DNA of 5,460 bases from a bacterium (GTDB taxonomy: Bacteria > SZUA-182 > SZUA-191): NCBI GenBank assembly GCA_003230535.1, contig QIEW01000440.1, forward strand, positions 1-5,460. Reading direction: 5' to 3'. The notes beneath the pieces are model-generated. The model did no database searches, had not been told where the DNA came from, and saw only the letters and a program-made list of their open reading frames with translations. Position 1 is the first letter of the stretch. Every line of letters begins with the position of its first letter. Below, piece after piece: positions 1-5,460 of the stretch. Position numbers and translations under genes: made by a program.

Positions 1-4
1 TCTT

Positions 5-12
5 AACCTCCT
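5..12 (-). promoter_or_regulatory. Ribosome binding site of a leftward gene starting outside the window
   Basis: Read on the - strand, positions 12 to 5 give AGGAGGTT, a near-perfect Shine-Dalgarno sequence. Five further bases (6 to 2) lead to an A at position 1, so a start codon lies at or just beyond the window edge. Together with the leftward promoter at 37-66 this shows a divergently transcribed gene to the left of rpsT. Its identity cannot be read here. In Bacillus-like genomes the neighbour divergent to rpsT is often holA, but nothing in this window tests that. Confidence 0.6.
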
Positions 13-45
13 GTATAATGACTTGATAATAATTACATTATACAG
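11..45. promoter_or_regulatory. Perfect inverted repeat, candidate operator over the leftward promoter
   Basis: CTGTATAATG at 11-20 is the exact reverse complement of CATTATACAG at 36-45, with a 15-nt A+T-rich spacer. The right arm contains the -10 box of the leftward promoter and the left arm touches the leftward ribosome binding site, so a protein bound here would block that gene. Each arm also contains TATAAT on opposite strands, so the left arm could be a -10 box for rightward transcription whose -35 lies outside the window. The symmetry is seen; the operator role is inferred. Confidence 0.45.
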
Positions 46-66
46 AAATTCAAAAGGTAGTGTCTA
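37..66 (-). promoter_or_regulatory. Leftward sigma-70-type promoter
   Basis: On the - strand, TAGACA (66 to 61) is followed after 18 nt by a perfect TATAAT (42 to 37). Transcription would start near position 30, giving a leader of about 30 nt ending in the ribosome binding site at 12-5. The -35 box matches TTGACA at five of six positions. The arrangement of -35, -10, short leader and Shine-Dalgarno is coherent, which raises confidence above that of a chance A+T-rich match. Confidence 0.5.
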
Positions 67-107
67 TAAAATAGAATTAAACAGCCCTGGATAAAAGATG
101 AAACTAC

Positions 108-137
108 TTGACAAACTGCGCCTGGAGGCATTAAAAT
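108..137 (+). promoter_or_regulatory. Promoter for rpsT-eno
   Basis: A perfect -35 box TTGACA at 108-113 is followed after 18 nt by TAAAAT at 132-137, which matches the -10 consensus at five of six positions. Transcription would begin near 144, leaving a leader of about 70 nt before rpsT. In several bacteria the S20 leader takes part in autoregulation by S20, but I see no clear hairpin in this leader that would support it here. Confidence 0.55.
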
Positions 138-216
138 CTATTAGCTAAAATTACATTCAGGTAAGCAGGCAAGATAGATCAAATAAATTGTGGGCTAAAA
201 TGGAGGTGGGATGGAT

Positions 217-510
217 ATGCCAAGCCACAAGTCAGCGGAGAAGTGTCTCCGACAACAGGAAGTGCGCCGGGCACGAAATCATGCTCGGCAGTCTCAACTT
301 AAAACAGCTATAAAAAACGTATTAGTAAGTCTGAGGGGAAAGGATGCCGACAAGGCCCGACAAGCGCTGGCTAATGCTATCCGGGTTATTGATAAGGCCC
401 ACACCAAGGGAATTATCCATAAAAATAATGCGGCGCGCAAACAATCCAGATTGACGCGTAAAGTAAATACCTTACTGGCCGCTACGACAGCCGCAGAAGT
501 TAACTCCTAA
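217..510 (+). CDS. rpsT: 30S ribosomal protein S20
   Basis: Small-subunit ribosomal protein that binds 16S rRNA and helps assemble the 30S body. The product is 97 residues, basic, and shows the family pattern: N-terminal MPSHKSAEKCLRQQEVRRAR, then a long helical region, then HKNNAARKQSRLTRKVNTLL near the C-terminus. I prefer the ATG at 217 to the in-frame ATG at 211. The protein then begins with the usual MP/MA-x-x-KSA of S20, and the ribosome binding site GGAGG at 202-206 sits 10 nt upstream rather than only 4. It is the first gene behind the promoter at 108-137. Its stop codon is 19 nt before the eno start, so the two genes are probably in one transcript. The identity is secure. Confidence 0.95.
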   Translation: MPSHKSAEKCLRQQEVRRARNHARQSQLKTAIKNVLVSLRGKDADKARQALANAIRVIDKAHTKGIIHKNNAARKQSRLTRKVNTLLAATTAAEVNS

Positions 511-529
511 CTACGGAAGGGGGGTATAG

Positions 530-1819
<1,290 letters not shown>

Positions 1820-1824
1820 CCGGA

Positions 1825-1843
1825 GGCGGGCACATTTGCCGCC
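1825..1843 (+). other. Short G+C-rich hairpin after eno
   Basis: GGCGG at 1825-1829 can pair with CCGCC at 1839-1843 around a 9-nt loop; an alternative fold with a bulged G pairs GGC/GCC and GGCA/TGCC. It begins 6 nt after the eno stop. No run of T follows, so it is not a standard intrinsic terminator. It could slow 3' decay of the rpsT-eno transcript or mean nothing. Confidence 0.25.
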
Positions 1844-1897
1844 TATGGTGAAGATTTACGCTAAAGGCGCGCCAAGTTTAAGGAAACAAAGAGGCTT

Positions 1898-3187
1898 ATG
1901 AATATTTGTATTATTGGTACAGGGTATGTAGGGTTAGTAACCGGGACAGTCTTTGCCGATTTGGGCAATGAAGTGATTTGTGTGGATGCTGATGCGGAAA
2001 AGATTTCGGCCTTGCAGGGGGGAAAAGTGCCCATTTATGAACCGGGGCTGGAGGAAATGATTCATCGGAATGTGGCCGATAATCGCCTTAGTTTTACTAC
2101 CTCGATGAAGAAGGGGGTGGAACCGTCAAATCTCATATTTATCGCCGTGGGAACTCCAACCAAACCCTCCGGAGAGCCGGATCTTTCTCAGGTGAAGGCA
2201 GTGGCCCGGGAAATTGCCGAGCATATATCTGCCTATAAGATTATTGTAAACAAGAGTACAGTGCCGGTGGGCACCGGGGATCTGGTGCGCCAGATTATAA
2301 ACCGCCATAAGAAAAGTGATACAGACTTTGATGTCGTCTCCAACCCTGAGTTTTTGCGGGAGGGTTCGGCAATTGCCGACACCTTAGCTCCCGACCGGAT
2401 CGTGATTGGCGCCCCAAACCATAAGGTAGCCGTAAAATTCCTGGAGCTTTATGCTTCGTTAGAGCGGCCAATGCTGATTACCGATGTCTATAGCGCCGAG
2501 ATGATCAAATATGCCTCCAACGCTTTTTTGGCCACCAAGATTTCATTTATCAATGTAATTGCTAATTTGTGCGAAAAAGCGGGGGCTGATGTAACCTCCG
2601 TAATAAAAGGCATGGGCTATGATAAGCGGATTGGATTTCAATTTCTCCAAGCCGGTCTGGGTTATGGCGGATCATGTTTCCCTAAGGATACCGAAGCTCT
2701 GGTATGCACGGCAGGGAAATATGGGGTGGATTTTAAGCTCCTGGAGGGAGTAATAAAAATTAATACAAATCGAGTGCCACATTTTGTCGGGAGAATGAAA
2801 GAGGTGTTGGGAGACATCCAAGGGAAGGTGATCGCGCTGTTAGGTTTAGCCTTCAAACCTGATACAGACGATATGCGGGAGGCTAAATCCATAGAACTTA
2901 TTGAACTGCTGCTCCAGCAGGGAGCAGAAATAAAGGCCTATGATCCGGCGGCGATGAATAACTCCCGGAAAATCCTACCCCAAATAACTTATTGCAGCAG
3001 CGCTTATGAGGCGGCAGATAAAACGGATGCTTTAGTAGTGGTGACCGAATGGAGAGAGTTTAAATTGCTTAATCTGGAGAGGATTAAGGAGACGATGAAA
3101 TCCCCGGTTATTTTCGATGGCAGGAATATATATGATCCGACCGTTATGTACCGCCAGGGCTTCAGCTATCATGGTGTTGGGAGGTAA
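1898..3187 (+). CDS. UDP-glucose 6-dehydrogenase
   Basis: Oxidises UDP-glucose to UDP-glucuronate with two NAD+, supplying uronic acid and pentose precursors for surface polysaccharides. The 429-residue protein has the three usual parts: an N-terminal Rossmann domain with GTGYVG (7-12) and acidic D30 ending the second strand (NAD preference), a central helical domain, and a C-terminal UDP-binding domain with GLAFKPDTDDMREAKS. Catalytic residues match the Streptococcus pyogenes enzyme: T121 in KSTVPVGTG, E151 and E155 in NPEFLREGSA, K204 and N208 in EMIKYASNAF, nucleophile C260 in GYGGSCFPKD, and D264. The start has AAAGAGG only 3 nt upstream, a tight but usable site; AAGGA at 1880-1884 is an alternative. 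UDP-mannuronate-type relatives share this fold, but the C260 region and the nearby UDP-xylose synthase family gene favour UDP-glucose. The symbol could be ugd or tuaD, so none is assigned. Confidence 0.92.
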   Translation: MNICIIGTGYVGLVTGTVFADLGNEVICVDADAEKISALQGGKVPIYEPGLEEMIHRNVADNRLSFTTSMKKGVEPSNLIFIAVGTPTKPSGEPDLSQVKAVAREIAEHISAYKIIVNKSTVPVGTGDLVRQIINRHKKSDTDFDVVSNPEFLREGSAIADTLAPDRIVIGAPNHKVAVKFLELYASLERPMLITDVYSAEMIKYASNAFLATKISFINVIANLCEKAGADVTSVIKGMGYDKRIGFQFLQAGLGYGGSCFPKDTEALVCTAGKYGVDFKLLEGVIKINTNRVPHFVGRMKEVLGDIQGKVIALLGLAFKPDTDDMREAKSIELIELLLQQGAEIKAYDPAAMNNSRKILPQITYCSSAYEAADKTDALVVVTEWREFKLLNLERIKETMKSPVIFDGRNIYDPTVMYRQGFSYHGVGR

Positions 3188-3222
3188 CTTGATCGTATAG
3201 GATTTTTTTAGGGTTGATAATT

Positions 3223-3247
3223 GTTGGGTTTCGTGCTTCAACCCAAC
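3223..3247. repeat. GTTGGGTT palindrome (REP-like unit)
   Basis: GTTGGGTT at 3223-3230 pairs perfectly with AACCCAAC at 3240-3247 around the 9-nt loop TCGTGCTTC. As far as I recall, the form GTTGGGTTTCGT...CAACCCAAC is a dispersed intergenic palindrome seen in cyanobacteria and several other phyla. It could not be checked here. It starts 35 nt after the dehydrogenase stop. Directly right of it, CCTGAC (3247-3252) can pair with GTTAGG (3262-3267), as an alternative fold. Confidence 0.5.
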
Positions 3248-3295
3248 CTGACTGACAGCCTGTTAGGGTGTTATAATTAGTCCGCTTATTTGATG

Positions 3296-3319
3296 TTTCG
3301 GTTTGAGGACAAATCGAAA
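3296..3319. repeat. TTTCGG...CGAAA hairpin, related to the repeats near 5250 and 5305
   Basis: TTTCGGTTTG at 3296-3305 pairs with CAAATCGAAA at 3310-3319 with one G-T wobble and an AGGA loop. The outer part of the stem and its left flank, GATGTTTCGG (3292-3301), recur exactly at 5247-5256, the left arm of a hairpin downstream of the decarboxylase gene. This suggests a dispersed repeat family that brackets the hicBA and decarboxylase genes. Confidence 0.4.
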
Positions 3320-3349
3320 GATGAAAAGGAATATAAAGGAAAAACAACC

Positions 3350-3445
3350 ATGAAACCCGACAGAAATTTTGACGTTTCGGAAGATATTTCTATCCCCTTT
3401 AACAGAGCATCACGGGCTTTACCTGTGGTTATCTATACCAGATAA
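3350..3445 (+). CDS. Possible small protein or leader peptide upstream of hicB
   Basis: A 31-codon ORF starts with ATG at 3350, preceded by AAAGGA (3335-3340) at 9-nt spacing, a better ribosome binding site than that of hicB. The product begins MKPDRNFDVSEDIS and ends LPVVIYTR. I recognise no family. A 10-codon ORF from 3321 (MKRNIKEKQP) ends in a TGA that overlaps this ATG (ATGA at 3350-3353), an arrangement that would allow coupled translation. The stop is 16 nt before the hicB start. It could be a leader peptide, an extra small component of the cassette, the remnant of a longer gene, or a chance ORF. The support is the start context only. Confidence 0.25.
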   Translation: MKPDRNFDVSEDISIPFNRASRALPVVIYTR

Positions 3446-3461
3446 ATTGGGTTGAGTAAAA

Positions 3462-3758
3462 ATGCAAGGATTTATTTTTCATGGGATCATTGAGAAGGAA
3501 GAGGATAGATACACGGCGATCTGTCTTGAATTGGATATAGCCACCGAAGGAGATACTCTGGAAGACGCCAGGAAAAATCTGAAGGAAGCGGTGGAAGGCT
3601 ATATAGAATCGGTGCAAAGGGACAATGAAGAGGAGGAATTTATTCCCAGACCTGTGCCAGAGGAGTTAGTGGAGAAATATTTTGGGAAATTCAAGGAATT
3701 GCTCCGCTCATCCCAACCCTCTGAATTTTATGAATTCAGAGAAGTAGCCCATGCCTAA
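3462..3758 (+). CDS. HicB-family antitoxin
   Basis: Predicted antitoxin that binds and neutralises the HicA RNase encoded next to it. The 98-residue protein has the partial RNase H-like HicB pattern: FIFHGIIEKEEDRYTAICLEL (4-24), where the family usually has a G/Y-rich strand ending in CPELPG, then EGDTLEDARKNLKEAVEGYIES (29-50). The C-terminal half (51-98) is acidic then mixed, with IPRPVPEELVEKYFGKFKEL, and shows no recognisable ribbon-helix-helix or helix-turn-helix region, so it may not repress its own promoter as two-domain HicB proteins do. The upstream ribosome binding site is weak (GGGTTGAG around 3449-3456). The antitoxin gene comes first, the reverse of the classical hicAB order. 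Standalone HicB-like proteins exist, but the adjacent HicA makes the antitoxin role likely. Confidence 0.82.
   Translation: MQGFIFHGIIEKEEDRYTAICLELDIATEGDTLEDARKNLKEAVEGYIESVQRDNEEEEFIPRPVPEELVEKYFGKFKELLRSSQPSEFYEFREVAHA
3721..3739 (+). other. Hairpin just upstream of the hicA start
   Basis: CTGAATT at 3721-3727 pairs perfectly with AATTCAG at 3733-3739 around TTATG. It lies inside the 3' end of hicB and ends 11 nt before the hicA ATG, next to the only purine-rich stretch (AGAGAAG) that could serve as the hicA ribosome binding site. It might lower toxin translation unless ribosomes finishing hicB open it. A 7-bp A+T-rich stem is weak, so this is suggestive only. Confidence 0.25.
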
Positions 3759-3981
3759 AGTAAATATCTCCAGCAGCGGCATTGAAAGGACTCTTAAAAG
3801 GTATGGATTTAGCTTAATTTCCCAAAAGGGAAGCCACCAGCAATTTAAAGGGATAGTAAACGGAATTAAAAGAAGGGTAACTGTACTGGCTAATAAGCGG
3901 GATTTTGATATTAAGACATTTCAGAGTATGGTACGTCAATCTGGATTAGCGGAAGAGGAATTCCTCAGGCATAAAAAATAA
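3751..3981 (+). CDS. HicA-family mRNA interferase toxin
   Basis: Predicted ribosome-independent RNase toxin with the small double-stranded-RNA-binding fold. The 76-residue protein shows the family layout: N-terminal helix with IERTLKRYGFSLIS (11-24), the KGSHQQF motif (26-32) carrying catalytic His29, a strand VTVLANKRDFDI, then the closing helix TFQSMVRQSGLAEEEFL. The usual VPxH-type strand is replaced by TVLANKR, but the key GSH is intact, so it may be active. Its ATG lies in the last codons of hicB, an 8-nt overlap (ATGCCTAA), which implies translational coupling so that antitoxin is made first. The own ribosome binding site is poor. The length is typical of HicA. Confidence 0.85.
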   Translation: MPKVNISSSGIERTLKRYGFSLISQKGSHQQFKGIVNGIKRRVTVLANKRDFDIKTFQSMVRQSGLAEEEFLRHKK

Positions 3982-4030
3982 AGGTATTGGTTGTTTGCGC
4001 TCCTCATCCAGGCGGGCATACTCTACCTCC

Positions 4031-4044
4031 GGGGATAAGTCCCC
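4031..4044 (+). other. Small hairpin in the leader of the decarboxylase gene
   Basis: GGGGA (4031-4035) pairs with TCCCC (4040-4044) around TAAG, and GGCC-AGA-GGCC follows at 4046-4056, ending 2 nt before the AGGAG ribosome binding site. The 87-nt gap between hicA and the decarboxylase gene shows no convincing promoter. Both stems are short and no T run follows, so a regulatory role is only a possibility. Confidence 0.2.
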
Positions 4045-4068
4045 AGGCCAGAGGCCCTAGGAGTAATT

Positions 4069-5001
4069 ATGAGCAGAGCTTTAGTAACAGGCGGGTCTGG
4101 TTTTTTAGGTTCTCATTTATGCGAGTATTTACTTGAGAAGGGTCATCAGGTAATCTGCATGGACAGCCTAATTACCGGCGCCCATAGTAATGTCGCCCAA
4201 ATTAAGCACCCTGATTTTTCATTCATCAGGTATGACGTTACAAATTATGTGAATATCGACGGCCCTCTGGATTTTATCTTCCACTTTGCCAGCCCCGCCA
4301 GTCCTATAGATTACCAGAAATTCCCCATTCAAACCCTTAAAGTGGGTTCCCTGGGCACCCACAATACCTTGGGTTTAGCTAAAGATAAGAACGCCCGCTA
4401 TCTTCTTGCGTCTACTTCCGAGGTGTACGGCGATCCCTTGGTGCACCCACAGACGGAAGACTATTGGGGAAATGTAAATCCGATTGGCCTGCGGGGAGTA
4501 TATGATGAGGCTAAACGCTTTGCCGAAGCAATGGTTATGGCCTATCATCGCTACCATAATTTAGGTACCAGAATTGTAAGGATTTTTAATACATTTGGAC
4601 CGAGAATGCGTATTTTTGACGGCCGGGCTGTTCCCACATTAATGAGGCAGGCTATCTTGGGAGAAGACCTTACTATTCACGGAGATGGTTCCCAGACCCG
4701 GAGCTTCTGCTATGTGTCGGATATGATTGAAGGTTTCTATAAGATGATGATGTCAGACTATTCTGAACCGATCAATATGGGAAACCCTCAAGAGATGACT
4801 ATTCTGGAGATGGCAAGGTTGATAATAAAACTTACCTCATCTAAAAGCAAGCTGGTCTTCGAGCCCCGACCACCAGATGATCCCCAAGTTCGGAAACCGG
4901 AAATCTCTAAAGCTAAAAAGATTTTAGACTGGAAGCCAAAAGTAGGGTTAGAGGAAGGTTTGCAGAAGACTATGGAGTGGATGAAAAAAGCTGTTGGATA
5001 G
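4069..5001 (+). CDS. UDP-glucuronate decarboxylase / UDP-xylose synthase family SDR enzyme
   Basis: Extended short-chain dehydrogenase predicted to convert UDP-glucuronate to UDP-xylose with bound NAD+. The 310 residues match the family length. Seen: TGGSGFLG (7-14) for NAD, D32 after the second strand, [12 protein letters not shown] (71-82), [14 protein letters not shown] (115-128) with T116 and E118, YWGNVNPIG (132-140), YDEAK with catalytic Y145 and K149, [10 protein letters not shown] (171-180), and SQTRSFCYV with R211. The glutamate and this arginine are the residues that mark decarboxylases in human UXS1. [10 protein letters not shown] differs from the common GPRxCYDEGK, so a different specificity within UDP-sugar SDRs is possible. 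AGGAG (4059-4063) is 5 nt before ATG. The substrate would come from the UDP-glucose dehydrogenase encoded upstream, separated only by the hicBA region. Confidence 0.85.
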   Translation: MSRALVTGGSGFLGSHLCEYLLEKGHQVICMDSLITGAHSNVAQIKHPDFSFIRYDVTNYVNIDGPLDFIFHFASPASPIDYQKFPIQTLKVGSLGTHNTLGLAKDKNARYLLASTSEVYGDPLVHPQTEDYWGNVNPIGLRGVYDEAKRFAEAMVMAYHRYHNLGTRIVRIFNTFGPRMRIFDGRAVPTLMRQAILGEDLTIHGDGSQTRSFCYVSDMIEGFYKMMMSDYSEPINMGNPQEMTILEMARLIIKLTSSKSKLVFEPRPPDDPQVRKPEISKAKKILDWKPKVGLEEGLQKTMEWMKKAVG

Positions 5002-5092
5002 AGTGAAAAAAATAGTTAATTACTCATCATCTTAGGGACTTAGAACATTTTAAAGTACCGTTTGTGGTTTTTTGGGTTCATCCGGTTTTGTG

Positions 5093-5116
5093 CAGTCAGG
5101 TCCTCAGACCTGACTG
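5093..5116. repeat. Perfect 10-bp hairpin inside the large palindrome
   Basis: CAGTCAGGTC (5093-5102) and GACCTGACTG (5107-5116) pair perfectly around CTCA. The hairpin ends 2 nt before the 21-bp stem at 5119-5165 and shares its GTCAG(G/A)T core, so the two may be diverged copies of one unit. ACCTGACTG also occurs at 3246-3254, beside the GTTGGGTT palindrome. A T4 run follows only after four further bases, so intrinsic termination is unlikely but possible. Confidence 0.6.
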
Positions 5117-5118
5117 GC

Positions 5119-5165
5119 GGTTTTAGGAGGTGTCAGATTTCCTGAATCTGACACCTCCTAAAACC
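5119..5165. repeat. Perfect 21-bp stem with 5-nt loop
   Basis: The arms 5119-5139 and 5145-5165 are exact reverse complements around TCCTG. The core of the arm reads AGGAGGTGTCAGATT. A perfect 47-nt hairpin is far beyond chance in a window of this size. There is no T run immediately after it on either strand. The stem could be the heart of a mobile repeat, an RNase III-type processing site or a transcript 3'-end block for the decarboxylase mRNA. Confidence 0.75.
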
Positions 5166-5224
5166 ATTACGATTCATCCTAAAACGGTATATTGGATATT
5201 TCCAAGTCCCTTAGTGAGTGTAAA

Positions 5225-5348
5225 TAATTAACTCATCACTTTTATAGATGTTTCGGCCTGTCTCAGGCCGAAACCAAGACGGGGTATCGCTGCTCTTAGC
5301 GCTTTCGGCCTGAGACAGGCCGAAAGATCGAAACCGATGAGTTATTTG
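5225..5348. repeat. Second palindrome: two opposed copies of a 23-nt TTTCGGCCTG unit
   Basis: The unit at 5251-5273 (TTTCGGCCTG, TCT, CAGGCCGAAA) is the exact reverse complement of 5303-5325 (TTTCGGCCTG, AGA, CAGGCCGAAA). Each copy is also a hairpin: 11 bp at 5250-5274 and 11 bp at 5302-5326. The flanks extend the symmetry, with AACTCATC at 5230-5237 matching GATGAGTT at 5336-5343. The 28 nt between the units contain a weak CGCT/AGCG stem (5288-5301). The element can fold as two separate hairpins or one long stem. It shares its left end with the preceding palindrome and ends 12 nt before the stop of the - strand gene. Confidence 0.65.
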
Positions 5349-5360
5349 CATACGACCCCC

Positions 5361-5460
5361 TTATCTTATCTGTTCCAAGGCGGCAATGAAAATTTCGGTG
5401 AGTTTTGGGTCAAATTGTGTGCCGGCACATCTTTGGAGTTCATCCTTGGCTTCTAAAAGG
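5361..5460 (-). CDS. C-terminal end of an HD-GYP-domain protein (partial)
   Basis: Read leftward from the window end, an open frame of 32 codons ends at TAA (5363 to 5361). The peptide ends in ELQRCAGTQFDPKLTEIFIA followed by ALEQIR. The pattern E-L-x-R-C-x-G-T-Q-F-D-P-x-L is the familiar last helix pair of HD-GYP domains, which hydrolyse cyclic-di-GMP or occur as metal-dependent phosphohydrolase modules in response regulators. The catalytic HD and GYP motifs lie outside the window, so activity and any sensor or receiver domain are unknown. The gene converges on the decarboxylase gene, with the palindromic region between them. Confidence 0.75.
   Translation of the reverse strand, partial: LLEAKDELQRCAGTQFDPKLTEIFIAALEQIR

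Larger units (their letters stand above)
5015..5232. repeat. Large nested imperfect palindrome, MITE-like
   Basis: The ends GTTAATTA (5015-5022) and TAATTAAC (5225-5232) are exact reverse complements. Inward, 5034-5064 and the reverse complement of 5181-5211 agree at 22 of 31 positions without gaps, including AGGGACTT/AAGTCCCT and TACCGTTT/AAACGGTA. The centre holds a perfect 21-bp stem (5119-5165) with a side hairpin (5093-5116). No ORF of useful size lies inside. The size, non-coding content and terminal inverted repeats resemble a palindromic MITE, but no clear target-site duplication is visible. It lies between convergent genes. Confidence 0.55.

Noticed and set aside
98-148. A 16-codon ORF (MKLLDKLRLEALKSIS) upstream of rpsT
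   Set aside because: It overlaps the -35 and -10 boxes of the rpsT promoter and has no good ribosome binding site, so a transcript from that promoter would not contain it.
211-216. ATG at 211 as the start of rpsT
   Set aside because: It leaves only 4 nt after the GGAGG ribosome binding site and adds two residues before the conserved MPxxKSA start; the ATG at 217 fits spacing and family better.
3369-3396. Promoter for hicBA (TTGACG at 3369-3374, TATCCC at 3391-3396)
   Set aside because: The -35 box is good but the -10 box is poor and the 16-nt spacing is short; no better candidate was found, so no promoter is called.
3975-4060. A - strand open stretch reading about [18 protein letters not shown] between hicA and the decarboxylase gene
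   Set aside because: It looks protein-like and could be a relic of a lost gene, but it is under 30 codons, is preceded by a stop, runs into hicA, and I recognise no family.
5093-5326. Standard intrinsic terminators at the hairpins between the convergent genes
   Set aside because: None of the strong stems is directly followed by a T run on either strand. A termination or 3'-end role is possible but not shown by the classical signature.
5002-5360. CRISPR array
   Set aside because: The repeats are palindromes and inverted pairs, not regularly spaced direct repeats with unique spacers.

Overview
This 5.46 kb window is bacterial chromosome. It carries six complete protein genes on the + strand, the 3' end of a seventh gene on the - strand, and the control region of an eighth gene that starts just left of the window and runs leftward. 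Recognised genes in order are: ribosomal protein S20 (rpsT), enolase (eno), UDP-glucose 6-dehydrogenase, a HicB-type antitoxin with a HicA-type toxin, a UDP-glucuronate decarboxylase (UDP-xylose synthase) family SDR enzyme, and the tail of an HD-GYP-type protein. All calls come from reading motifs by eye; no database search was run. The organism cannot be named. Strong AGGAGG-type ribosome binding sites, moderate G+C, bacterial S20 and HD-GYP fit many phyla, including uncultured ones. Abundant palindromic intergenic repeats suggest a genome rich in REP/MITE-like elements.

Positions 1-216 are a divergent control region. A leftward promoter (-10 at 37-42, -35 at 61-66) lies over a perfect 10-bp inverted repeat (11-45) and leads to a strong leftward ribosome binding site at 5-12. 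A rightward promoter (108-137) serves rpsT. rpsT and eno are 19 nt apart and probably co-transcribed. The dehydrogenase gene follows after 78 nt.

Positions 3188-3461 hold two palindromes and a possible 31-codon ORF. The hicB-hicA pair follows, with 8 nt of overlap, and then the decarboxylase gene. The two sugar-nucleotide enzymes catalyse successive steps (UDP-glucose to UDP-glucuronate to UDP-xylose), so the toxin-antitoxin cassette and its repeats appear to separate two functionally linked genes. These precursors feed surface polysaccharide or glycoconjugate synthesis.

Positions 5002-5360, between the convergent decarboxylase and HD-GYP genes, have no gene. They are packed with nested inverted repeats: a roughly 218-bp imperfect palindrome with a perfect 21-bp central stem and a side hairpin, followed by a second roughly 120-bp palindrome built from two opposed copies of a 23-nt palindromic unit. 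This is the most unusual part of the window. I found no CRISPR array, tRNA, rRNA or transposase, and no convincing new multi-gene system.
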